Position numbers and translations under genes: made by a program | NCBI GenBank assembly: GCA_016869975.1 | Contig: VGCZ01000008.1 | Location: 50,869-114,868, forward strand | Source: Alphaproteobacteria bacterium | GTDB lineage: Bacteria; Pseudomonadota; Alphaproteobacteria; Reyranellales; Reyranellaceae | Direction of reading: 5' to 3' | Length of the DNA stretch: 64,000 nucleotides | In this document: positions 56,453 through 64,000 of the stretch, one piece after another | Layout: every line of letters starts with the position of its first letter | Position numbering within the stretch: position 1 is the stretch's first letter | The notes under the pieces: generated by a model | The model's input: only the letters and a program-made list of their open reading frames with translations | Databases searched by the model: none | Told to the model about the DNA's origin: nothing

Positions 56453-57619
56453 TCAGGCGGCCTTGGCGCCGAATTCTTTCTCGATCTCGGCGTAGGCCCA
56501 GTCGAGCCACGGCACCAGCGCTTCGAGATCCGCCGTGTCGACCGTGGCACCGCACCAGATGCGCAGGCCCGGCGGCGCGTCGCGGTAGTGGCCAAGGTCG
56601 TAGCCGGCGTTCTCGGCCTCGAGCATGTCGGCCATCTTCTTGGCCGCCGCCGCCTGCTTGGTCTCGTCGAGCGCGGTGAACCACGGCGCCACGATGTTGA
56701 TGCACACCGAGGTGTTTGAGCGCGTCGCCGGCACCTTGGCGAGGAAATCGGCCCAAGGCCGCGCGGCGACGAATCTCTCCATCACGGCGAGGTTGGCGTT
56801 GGAGCGCCCCATCAGGCCCTTGAGCCCGCCGACCTTCTCGCCCCAGACCAGGCCATCGATCGCGTCCTCGACCGCAAGCATCGAGGGCGTGTTGATCGTC
56901 TCGCCCTTGAAGATGCCCTCGCTCAATTTGCCGCCGGAGGTCATGCGGAACAGCTTGGGCAGCGGCCAGGGCGGCGTGTAGGTCGTCAGCCGCTCGACCG
57001 CGCGCGGCGAGAGCACGAGCATGCCGTGCGCGCCTTCGCCGCCCATCACCTTCTGCCAGCTCCAGGTCACGACATCGAGCTTGGCCCAGGGCAGGTCCTG
57101 CGCGAACACCGCCGAAGTCGCGTCGCAGATGGAAAGGCCTGTGCGGTCGTCGGCGATCCAGTTCCCGTCGGGCACACGCACGCCCGACGTCGTGCCGTTC
57201 CAGGTGAAGACGACGTCGTGGCTCCAATCGACCTGCTTGAGATCGGGCAGCGCGCCATAGGGCGCCTTCAGAACGCGCGCTTCCTTGAGCTTGAGCTGCT
57301 TGATGATGTCGGTGGCCCAGCCTTCGCCGAAGCTTTCCCACACCAGCACATCGACCGGGCGCGCGCCCAGCATCGACCACAGAGTCATCTCGACCGCGCC
57401 GGTGTCGGAGGCGGGCACAATGCCGATGCGATGATCGGCGGGAATGCCCAGCACCTTGCGCGTGCGGTCGATGACCTCCGCGAGCTTCTTCTTGCCGAGC
57501 TTGGAGCGATGGGAGCGGCCGATGGCGGCGTCGAGCAGGGCTTGCGGCGTCCAACCGGGGCGCTTGGCGCACGGACCGGAGGAAAAATCAGGACGCAGCG
57601 GACGAGCGTTCGGCTTCAT
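56453..57619 (-). CDS. serC: phosphoserine aminotransferase
   Basis: A 388-residue PLP enzyme of the long alphaproteobacterial SerC type. It starts [64 protein letters not shown] and the PLP lysine in [15 protein letters not shown] are present. It converts phosphohydroxypyruvate to phosphoserine with glutamate. GGAGAG precedes the ATG at 57619. It is followed by serA, the next pathway gene by order. Confidence 0.96.
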   Translation of the reverse strand: MKPNARPLRPDFSSGPCAKRPGWTPQALLDAAIGRSHRSKLGKKKLAEVIDRTRKVLGIPADHRIGIVPASDTGAVEMTLWSMLGARPVDVLVWESFGEGWATDIIKQLKLKEARVLKAPYGALPDLKQVDWSHDVVFTWNGTTSGVRVPDGNWIADDRTGLSICDATSAVFAQDLPWAKLDVVTWSWQKVMGGEGAHGMLVLSPRAVERLTTYTPPWPLPKLFRMTSGGKLSEGIFKGETINTPSMLAVEDAIDGLVWGEKVGGLKGLMGRSNANLAVMERFVAARPWADFLAKVPATRSNTSVCINIVAPWFTALDETKQAAAAKKMADMLEAENAGYDLGHYRDAPPGLRIWCGATVDTADLEALVPWLDWAYAEIEKEFGAKAA

Positions 57620-57764
57620 AGACAGCTCTCCCTTCCAGAAGAGAAGCGCTCCGGTGGGGGAGCGTGGCCCGGGGTCTGGATAGGGGTTGTCTACCCGCGC
57701 CGTCAACGGCGTTGGCGTCGCAGCTTGTGTCGCTTGTCGCGCTCGTCGGCTAGTCGCCTGCATC

Positions 57765-57797
57765 TTCCTTCTCGCCGCCTGCGCGGGGAGAAGGACA
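57765..57797. repeat. family B-like short palindrome
   Basis: ccttctcgccgcctgcgcgg followed by ggagaagga can pair as ccttctc with gagaagg. It sits between divergently arranged dioxygenase and serC genes and resembles the family B core. Confidence 0.5.
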
Positions 57798-57802
57798 GAA
57801 AG

Positions 57803-58699
57803 CTAATCCGCCGCGTCGGCGACGCGCGCCTTGAGGTGGCGCGCGAGCTGGCGATCGTGCCGGCTCATCGCCGACAATCCGCCGACCACTTCCGGCCATG
57901 GGCGCCAGCGCGGCTGGGCGCCAAGGATCTGGTCGCCCATCACCGTCACGCGCTCGATCACCCGCTCGCCGACGAAGTCGTTGACCACGTAGTGCTGGGT
58001 GAAGCGGTTATCCCACATGCCGATCGTGCCTGATGTCCAGTGGTAGCGCACCGTGAAGGCCGGCTGCTGCACCCAGCGGGTGAGGTAGGCGAGGAAATAG
58101 TCGCTTTCCGGGCCGCTCATCTCGACGATGCGGCGCGTGAAGTGCTCGTTGACATAGAGCGCCTTGCGGCCGCTCTCGCGATCGACGCGCACCACGGGAT
58201 GGATGGCCATGCGATCCGCCCGGTCGTGCGGATGCGCGTCGTGCAGTGCGCTCAGCCCGTCGCAGAGCTCTTTCAGCGGTGGTGACAGGCCGTCATAGGC
58301 GGCGGCCAGGTTGGCCCACATGGTGTCGCCGCCGACCTCCGGGCACTGTTTCATGTTGAGGATCGACATCAGCGCCGGTCGGTCGAGGAAGGTCAGGTCG
58401 GTGTGCCATTCGTCGGCGATGCCGCCCTGGCTCGCCGCCAGCCGGAACAGCTCGGGATGGTCCTTGGGCGTGCGATCCTTCAGGTTCGGATGGCCTTCGA
58501 GGACGCCGAAATGCCGGCCGAAGGCGATCTGATCCTCGGCGCTCATGAACTGGCCGGGGAAGAACAGGACCATGTGCTCGTGCAGCAATCGGCGGATGTC
58601 GGCCGCCTCGCCCGCATCGGCCGTGGCCAAGGTCAGGCCGGTCACCTCCGCGCCCAGCGCCGCCGAGAGGCGCTTCACCTGCCAGTTGCGCGTCGCCAT
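57803..58699 (-). CDS. TauD/TfdA family Fe(II)/2-oxoglutarate dioxygenase
   Basis: A 298-residue dioxygenase. Metal ligands are in DEWHTDLTF and a distal histidine in WDNRFTQHYVVND, with the 2-oxoglutarate arginine near GERVIERVTV. AGGAGG precedes the ATG at 58699. It is a second member of the family in this window (the other is at 12345) and only distantly similar by eye. Its substrate is unknown. Confidence 0.9.
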   Translation of the reverse strand: MATRNWQVKRLSAALGAEVTGLTLATADAGEAADIRRLLHEHMVLFFPGQFMSAEDQIAFGRHFGVLEGHPNLKDRTPKDHPELFRLAASQGGIADEWHTDLTFLDRPALMSILNMKQCPEVGGDTMWANLAAAYDGLSPPLKELCDGLSALHDAHPHDRADRMAIHPVVRVDRESGRKALYVNEHFTRRIVEMSGPESDYFLAYLTRWVQQPAFTVRYHWTSGTIGMWDNRFTQHYVVNDFVGERVIERVTVMGDQILGAQPRWRPWPEVVGGLSAMSRHDRQLARHLKARVADAAD

Positions 58700-58830
58700 G
58701 GATCCTCCTTGCCGGCCGCTGGCCGTGGCGGGAGTTTAGCGCGGCCGAGACGATTTGGAACATGCGCGTTGACGCCGGGCGTTGCGTCACCATCTATGCA
58801 AGTGCGCCTGTTCGCGGCGCTGGAGGAACG

Positions 58831-59208
58831 ATGTCTCCCGATCGGGTGTGGCAGGTGTTCCAGGGTATCGGCCTGGCGTGGACGGCGGTGGAGATGGGCC
58901 GCGCCGGCACGAGCAGCGCGCGGCGCAAGTCGGTCCGGCCGCTGGCGGTCGAGAGCGTTGCGCAGGCCGGCAGCTGGGCTGCCGGCGCGGCGGGCTTCAA
59001 AGCCGGTGGCAAGCTGGGCGCCATTGTCGGGATCAAGACCGGGCCCGGCATGCTGGTGACAGCCGCAGTGGGCGCCTGCATCGGCGGCTTGGCCGGCTAT
59101 GTCGGCGCCAAGCGTGTCGCCGACGCCACGCTGCCGGATGATCTCGGCGTGTCGGTGGCGCCGTTGCGCACCTATCTCGCGCGCTTCCGTCGGACCGCGT
59201 TCGACTAG
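58831..59208 (+). CDS. glycine-rich hydrophobic protein, likely membrane-associated
   Basis: A 125-residue protein with a perfect GGAGG before the ATG at 58831. A polar, basic N-terminal third is followed by a Gly/Ala-rich hydrophobic stretch with glycine-zipper spacing (AAGAAGFKAGGKLGAIVG and VTAAVGACIGGLAGYVGAK). It resembles small membrane proteins that oligomerise. No family is assigned. It converges on the ABC membrane-domain gene with a four-base stop overlap. Confidence 0.72.
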   Translation: MSPDRVWQVFQGIGLAWTAVEMGRAGTSSARRKSVRPLAVESVAQAGSWAAGAAGFKAGGKLGAIVGIKTGPGMLVTAAVGACIGGLAGYVGAKRVADATLPDDLGVSVAPLRTYLARFRRTAFD

Positions 59209-60200
59209 CCAGACCCCCGCGCTGGGCGCAACTGGACAAGCCGTTCGAACGCCTCGGCTATCATACGGTACTTGACGCCGTTGACCGTGGCCTCGCGGTA
59301 CCAGTTCACTATGTCGCCCCAGGGATCGTTCACTTTCGCCAGCCCGGCAACGAAGGCAACAACCGTGCCGACCTGGACTAGGCCGGACGCGGCGTACCAG
59401 CCGCCCACGCCGAGCACGACGGCGACACCGACGTGATGCATGAGGTTCATCAGGAAGTTCATGGTGAACTTCAGCTTGTAGATGCCCATGTTGAGCGTGA
59501 AGACGACTTCCATCCGCTGCGCTTGGGTCGCCGCGTGGCGTCGCCCATGGTCGGGGTCGATCAGGCCGGAGCTGACCTCCCGCAGCGCCTCTACCCGCGA
59601 CGTGACTCGCCGGTTGATGGCGCGCTGCATCAGCGGGACGAAGATCAGCTGTGGCGAGAAGACGAGGAGGCTTACCAGCGCGATCTCGGGCTGGAGGTGG
59701 ATCATATAGGCGAAGACGCTAAGAAGGATGCCGCCCTGCAACAAGGGTTCCGACGTGCTGATGCCGACAAAACTGCCAATAGGTTCGACCTCCGACAGGA
59801 TGAGCGACACTTCGATGCCCTGGAGATCGGCGGAGGGGGAATCCGAGGCGCCGTTGGCGGCGCCGTGGATTGTCATGCGAAGATGTCGAACCGAGCTTTC
59901 GCTGACCCAGCCGCGATAGATGTTCATCGCAAGCTTGCACGCGCCTTCGGCTAGGGCGACGCCAGCATAGCCGAGTGCCAGCCAGACGATGGAGTTCAAC
60001 GCGCCGGTGTGGACGGCGTCGTTGACGATACGACGCTGGATCTCGAGCGGAATCGTGTTGAGCAAGAACACGACGACCGACAAGGCCGCCAGGGTGATTT
60101 GGTGCCGGCCGCTGAAGCGCAGAATGTAGCCGAGGATGGTCGACGGCAGGGCATGGCAGCAATCGTGGTCGAGTGTCGGCGAAGAGCCTGGCTGCTCCAT
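59205..60200 (-). CDS. ABC transporter membrane domain lacking an ATPase domain
   Basis: A 331-residue protein that aligns in pattern with the ABC exporter membrane domain: helix near 35-52 (ITLAALSVVVFLLNTIPLEI), then segments about 68-88, 150-170 and 178-195, and a last pair near 256-285. No Walker A, signature or Walker B motif is present. The start is 7 bases after the MgtA-type gene and on the same strand, so the two are likely co-transcribed. A stand-alone role is unusual. Confidence 0.82.
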   Translation of the reverse strand: MEQPGSSPTLDHDCCHALPSTILGYILRFSGRHQITLAALSVVVFLLNTIPLEIQRRIVNDAVHTGALNSIVWLALGYAGVALAEGACKLAMNIYRGWVSESSVRHLRMTIHGAANGASDSPSADLQGIEVSLILSEVEPIGSFVGISTSEPLLQGGILLSVFAYMIHLQPEIALVSLLVFSPQLIFVPLMQRAINRRVTSRVEALREVSSGLIDPDHGRRHAATQAQRMEVVFTLNMGIYKLKFTMNFLMNLMHHVGVAVVLGVGGWYAASGLVQVGTVVAFVAGLAKVNDPWGDIVNWYREATVNGVKYRMIAEAFERLVQLRPARGSG

Positions 60201-60207
60201 GGGCAGG

Positions 60208-62766
60208 TCAACCCTGTGTGGCGTGGCGTCTGTAGAACTGGCGTTTGACGATTTCGGCGAGCAGCAGATAGGCCAGCGTTAAGCCCGCCAGCGCTGCCAG
60301 GTACTCGGGCGGCAGAGGCACGAAGCCTAGCCAGGCACCAACCGGCGTGAATGGCAGCGCGATCGCCACCATGAGCACGAGAAGCGAGCTTGCCAGGAGC
60401 AGCGGATGTGGCCGGTCGGCGAACGGGTTGCCGCGCGTTCGGATGACGAAGATGACTAGGATCTGCGTTGCCAGGGACTCGACGAACCAGCCGGTCTGGA
60501 AGAGGGCCTCGCCGGCCTGGAAGACCCAGATCAGTAGCCCGAAAGTCAGGAAATCGAACAGGGAGCTGACCGGCCCCAGCGTCACCATGAAATCGCGGAT
60601 GAACGTCATGTCCCAGCGGTGTGGCCGCGCCAGGGCATCGGCGTCCACGTCGTCGAACGGGATAGCGATCTCCGACACGTCGTAAAGTAGATTGTTGAGC
60701 AGGATTTGGATCGGCAGCATCGGCAGGAACGGCAGCAGCAGCGCGGCGCCGGCCATCGAGAACATATTGCCGAAGTTCGAACTGGTACCCATCATGATGT
60801 ACTTCATGATGTTGGCGAAGGTGCGCCGCCCTTCGCGTACTCCGCGCGCAAGCACGCCGAGGTCCTTCTCCAGCAGGATCAGGCTGGCGGCGTCCTTGGC
60901 CACGTCGACGGCGCTGTCGACGGAGATGCCGACATCGGCGGTGTGCAACGCCGACGCGTCGTTGATGCCGTCGCCGAGGAAGCCCACGGTGTGGTCGCGG
61001 CGCTTGAGCGCCAGCAGGACGCGGGTCTTCTGTGCCGGCGTGACGCGGCAAAACAATGTGACCTCCTGGGCACGGGCGGCAAGAGCGTCATCGTCGAGAC
61101 GACCGATCTCGGTGCCGGTCAGAACCTCGGTCGCGACGATCCCGAGATCCTGGCAGACGCGGCGAGTGACGAACTCGTTGTCGCCGGTCACGACCTTGAC
61201 GCGGATTCCCAGTCGCTGCAGGGCGCGCACCGCGTCGCCGGCGCTCGCCTTCGGCGGATCCAGGAAGGCGGCGAAACCGGCGAAGACGAGCGACGTCTCG
61301 TCGTCGACCGCGGCGTGCGACCTGTCCGGTTCCATGACGCGCCAGGCGATGCCGAGCAGGCGGTAGCCTTCGCCGCTCATCCGCTCGAAGACGTCGTGCG
61401 CCTGCGCCATCGCCGCGGCGTCGAGCGGCAATGGCCGCCCGGGTTCGTCGGGTTCGTAGCGGTCGCAGAGGCGCAGCACGTCTTCGGGGGCGCCCTTGAC
61501 GATTAACCGTCGTTCGCCCTGGCGTTCCAGGAGCACCGAGACGCGCCGGCGGTCGAAGCCGAACGGCACCTCGTCGATCTTCGTCCAGCCATCGTCCGCC
61601 GGGCCCGCCTTCTCGAGGATGGCGTCGTCGAGCGGGCTGCGCAGCCCGGTCTCGAAATGGCTGTTGAGCCATGCCAGCTCGAGAACGCGCTGGCTGTCCT
61701 TGCCGGTCAGCGAGACCTCGCGGATCAGCCTGATCCGTGCCTCGGTCAGGGTGCCCGTCTTGTCGCTGCACAGAATGTCCATGGCGCCTAGGTCGTGGAT
61801 CGCCGCCAGTCGCTTGACGATCACGCGCTGGCCGGCGAGCCGCAGGGCGCCACGGGCCAAGGTCACGGACACAACCATCGGCAGCAGCTCCGGCGTCAAT
61901 CCCACCGCCAGCGCGATCGCGAATAGAAAGGAGTCGAGAACCGGCCGATGGAGGAGGATGTTCGCCAGCAACGCGAACAGCGCCAGCAGGATAGTCAGGC
62001 GCATGATCAGCGTGCCGAATCGGTAGGTCCCGCGCTCCAGCGCTGCGGGTGGCGGCTCGCGCCGCAGGGTGCCGGCGATACGGCCGAGCTCTGTGCGGGC
62101 GCCGGTGGCGACGACGAGAAGTCTGGCCGAGCCGCTCATTACCGAGCTACCCATGAAGGCGGCGTTGCTCGCCGCCGTGAGATCCGCGCCGGCGGTGCCT
62201 TCGCCGGGCCGTTTCTCGCCGGGATATGGCTCGCCAGTCAGCGCCGCCTCATTGACGAAGAAGTCACGCGCCTCAAGCACACGGCCGTCGGCCGGCACGA
62301 GGTCGCCCGCCGCCAGAAGCACAATGTCGCCGGGCACAATCTCCTCGGCCGGGACCGTCACCTCCCGGCCGCCGCGGCGCACGCGTTCCATGAGAGCCAC
62401 GGAAGCTCTCAGCCCGTCGGCCGCCTTTTCCGCGCCATGCTCCTGGAGGCTGTCGACCAGCACGCTCAGCGCCACTATCAGCGAGATGATCGCGAAGCTC
62501 GGTATATCGCCGGTGACCGCCGCGACCGCCGCGGCGCTGAGCAGAATGAGCACCAGCGGATTTCGCAGCCGCTGCAGCATCCGCATCGGCACGCTGAACC
62601 GTCGCTTGGCCTGCAGGACATTGCGCCCGAAGCGATCGAGCCGCCTAGCAGCTTCGTCGGGCGTCAAGCCGTCGATCGTACAGTCCAAGGTCGCAAGAAG
62701 ATCTGCGGTCGGCCGAACCCAGAAGCTTCCCTGGTCTTGTCCCGGGTGATCGGCACGACTGGTCAC
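60208..62766 (-). CDS. mgtA: MgtA/MgtB-type magnesium-translocating P-ATPase
   Basis: An 852-residue P-type ATPase of the P3B group, which imports magnesium. Actuator motif ALTGEPYPGEK, phosphorylation motif SDKTGTLTEARIR, GDGINDASAL and the membrane metal-site helix AVGLTPELLPM are present. The start is GTG 62766 with GGAGG 6 bases upstream; ATG 62796 is an alternative. It is followed within 7 bases by the ABC membrane-domain gene. Regulation by a FNR/FixK-like box upstream is likely. Confidence 0.95.
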   Translation of the reverse strand: MTSRADHPGQDQGSFWVRPTADLLATLDCTIDGLTPDEAARRLDRFGRNVLQAKRRFSVPMRMLQRLRNPLVLILLSAAAVAAVTGDIPSFAIISLIVALSVLVDSLQEHGAEKAADGLRASVALMERVRRGGREVTVPAEEIVPGDIVLLAAGDLVPADGRVLEARDFFVNEAALTGEPYPGEKRPGEGTAGADLTAASNAAFMGSSVMSGSARLLVVATGARTELGRIAGTLRREPPPAALERGTYRFGTLIMRLTILLALFALLANILLHRPVLDSFLFAIALAVGLTPELLPMVVSVTLARGALRLAGQRVIVKRLAAIHDLGAMDILCSDKTGTLTEARIRLIREVSLTGKDSQRVLELAWLNSHFETGLRSPLDDAILEKAGPADDGWTKIDEVPFGFDRRRVSVLLERQGERRLIVKGAPEDVLRLCDRYEPDEPGRPLPLDAAAMAQAHDVFERMSGEGYRLLGIAWRVMEPDRSHAAVDDETSLVFAGFAAFLDPPKASAGDAVRALQRLGIRVKVVTGDNEFVTRRVCQDLGIVATEVLTGTEIGRLDDDALAARAQEVTLFCRVTPAQKTRVLLALKRRDHTVGFLGDGINDASALHTADVGISVDSAVDVAKDAASLILLEKDLGVLARGVREGRRTFANIMKYIMMGTSSNFGNMFSMAGAALLLPFLPMLPIQILLNNLLYDVSEIAIPFDDVDADALARPHRWDMTFIRDFMVTLGPVSSLFDFLTFGLLIWVFQAGEALFQTGWFVESLATQILVIFVIRTRGNPFADRPHPLLLASSLLVLMVAIALPFTPVGAWLGFVPLPPEYLAALAGLTLAYLLLAEIVKRQFYRRHATQG

Positions 62767-62831
62767 GCGGTCCTCCGATCCGAGCATCATGCTCATCGTT
62801 GCCTGTGTCGTACGGACCTGCGACGATGACC

Positions 62832-62845
62832 TTGACCTCAATCAA
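62832..62845. promoter_or_regulatory. FNR/FixK-like operator upstream of mgtA
   Basis: ttgacctcaatcaa (62832-62845) has the TTGAN-N4-NTCAA pattern of FNR/FixK boxes. Its centre lies about 72 bases from the GTG start; a promoter driven at the usual -41.5 spacing would begin near 62797, giving a short leader. The flanking ccttga...tcaagg extends the symmetry. Activation in low oxygen is inferred from this pattern. Confidence 0.6.
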
Positions 62846-62959
62846 GGCCGGGGCTTTGCCGGCGTTGTTCGGGCTAACGTTTGCAAGACGTCACGCGCTG
62901 CGGCCGGCCCGGGCGAGGCGCACGCCTCGCAACTTGCCCTGCGCGGGAGAGCGTCTGCG

Positions 62960-64000
62960 ATGTCTGACTATCCGATTCATCGTCCCGGCATGGAGGGTGG
63001 TCTGTGGGCCGCGACGGCGGCGGCTGCGCCCGACTTGCCGAGCCTCGACGGAGAGCTGACCGCCGACGTCGTCGTGGTCGGCGGCGGCTTCACCGGCTTG
63101 TCGACGGCGCTGCACACCGCCGAGCGCGGCTTGTCGGTGGCGCTGCTCGAAGCCGACCAGATCGGCAGCGGCGCCTCGGGCCGCAATGGCGGTCAGGTGA
63201 TCCCCGGTCTGAAGATGGATCCTGGCGAGTTGCGGCGCGATTTCGGCCAGGACATGGGCGGTCGCATCGTCAGGCTGTCCGGCGCCGCCGCCGATCTGGT
63301 GTTCGACCTGATCAAGCGTCACGCGATGGATTGTCCGGCCCATCAGGGCGGCTGGATTCAGGGCGCGCATTCCAAGATCGCGCTGACGAGCGTGCTGGCG
63401 CGCGCCCGGGAATGGCAACAGGAGGGTGCGCCGGCCGACATCTTCGACAAGAAGACGATCGCCCAGGAGACCGGCCACGATTTCTACGAGGGCGGCTGGA
63501 TCGATCGCCGCGCCGGCCAGGTCAATCCGCTGGCCTATGCGCGCGGCCTCGCGCGCGCCGCGGTCAAAGCCGGCGCGCGGCTCTTCGTGCGCTCGCGTGC
63601 GACCGGCATCGAGAAAGATGGCGACGGCTGGCGCGTGAAGACGGCGGCGGGGTCGGTGCGCGCCGGCCAGGTGGCGCTGTGCACGGATGCCTATAGCGAC
63701 GATCTGTGGCCCGGGTTGCGCACGGCGCAGGTGCCGGTCAAGAGCGTGCAGATCGCCACGGCGCCGCTGGGCCACAACGTGCGCAAGCGCATCCTGCCGG
63801 GCGGCGCGGTCGTCTCGGAGACGCGCAAGCTCGCGGTCTATTACCGCCTCGACGCCGATGGCCGCCTGCTGATGGGCGGGCGCGGCCCGATGAGCGAGCA
63901 TGTCGGCAACGCGACGCTCGATACCTTGGTGCGGACGGTGCGGCGGCTGTGGCCGTTCCTCGACTCGACGCCGTACGAGTATGGCTGGTCGGGCACGGTC
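62960..64000 (+). CDS. FAD-dependent oxidoreductase (DadA/PuuB type), partial
   Basis: A 347-codon open frame runs off the right edge. The nucleotide-binding motif VVVVGGGFTGLSTALHTAERG lies near residue 37 and the conserved FAD segment GSGASGRNGGQ follows at about residue 72, both typical of the D-amino acid/gamma-glutamylputrescine oxidase group. The ATG at 62960 sits about 115 bases after the FNR-like box but on the opposite strand. Substrate is not readable; the C-terminus is missing. Confidence 0.9.
   Translation, partial: MSDYPIHRPGMEGGLWAATAAAAPDLPSLDGELTADVVVVGGGFTGLSTALHTAERGLSVALLEADQIGSGASGRNGGQVIPGLKMDPGELRRDFGQDMGGRIVRLSGAAADLVFDLIKRHAMDCPAHQGGWIQGAHSKIALTSVLARAREWQQEGAPADIFDKKTIAQETGHDFYEGGWIDRRAGQVNPLAYARGLARAAVKAGARLFVRSRATGIEKDGDGWRVKTAAGSVRAGQVALCTDAYSDDLWPGLRTAQVPVKSVQIATAPLGHNVRKRILPGGAVVSETRKLAVYYRLDADGRLLMGGRGPMSEHVGNATLDTLVRTVRRLWPFLDSTPYEYGWSGTV

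Noticed and set aside
62797-62959. Mg-sensing leader RNA upstream of mgtA
   Set aside because: The likely leader is only about 30 bases, too short for an M-box or mgtA-type leader, and no such fold is visible.

Overview
The window is high-GC, gene-dense bacterial chromosome. Gene content and order (zapA / 6S RNA / 5-formyl-THF cyclo-ligase; YebC-ruvC-ruvA-ruvB-ybgC-tolQRAB-pal-cpoB-tilS-ftsH; tkt-gap-fba-thiE; serC-serA) point to an alphaproteobacterium. The many Rieske, TauD, Bug-receptor and amidohydrolase genes suggest a versatile soil or water lineage of the Rhodospirillales/Reyranella kind; that placement is inference. I saw no phage, insertion sequence, CRISPR array, tRNA or rRNA.

Layout. 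1-7.3 kb (mostly minus strand): tkt, gap, a hypothetical gene, allA, puuE, fba, thiE and an OmpA-like lipoprotein gene. This is the central-carbon cluster of alphaproteobacteria, but pgk is absent and two purine-catabolism genes lie where it would be expected. 7.6-9.2 kb: a small coiled-coil protein, zapA, 6S RNA with its promoter, and the folate cyclo-ligase. 9.2-19.5 kb: accessory metabolic genes, an HEAGH metallopeptidase/ATP-grasp pair, a Rieske oxygenase and a TIGR00282 phosphoesterase, ending in an AT-rich spacer with tandem terminators. 19.8-24.7 kb: an oxidoreductase/DJ-1 pair, then YebC and ruvCAB. 24.8-34.4 kb: ybgC, the complete Tol-Pal envelope system, tilS and ftsH. 34.5-45.5 kb: thiD, add, glmM, a serine hydrolase, folP, an OsmC protein, a TonB-like protein, a Bug receptor, a MocR regulator and aroE. 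46-53.4 kb: a catabolic-looking group (iron ADH-like protein, N-acyl-D-amino acid deacylase family, dihydroxy-acid dehydratase family, a cysteine-nucleophile alpha/beta hydrolase, a Baeyer-Villiger-type monooxygenase). 53.5-57.6 kb: Nudix, an orphan papain-like protease, serA and serC. 57.8-64 kb: a TauD dioxygenase, a glycine-rich membrane protein, an ABC membrane domain without its ATPase, an MgtA-type P-ATPase with an FNR/FixK-like box upstream, and the start of a DadA-type oxidoreductase that runs off the window.

Two families of palindromic repeats are scattered between genes. Family A has inverted arms up to 31 bp; one copy supplies the last codons of an amidohydrolase gene. Family B has a 42-nt unit, one copy of which is inserted in frame, as exactly 14 codons, in the MocR regulator. 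Beside another family B copy sits a 72-nt duplicate of the end of aroE. Together these make the repeat biology the most unusual aspect of the window. The best candidates for unexplored function are the metallopeptidase/ATP-grasp pair, the orphan papain-like protease, and the MgtA/ABC-membrane-domain unit under a possible oxygen-responsive promoter.
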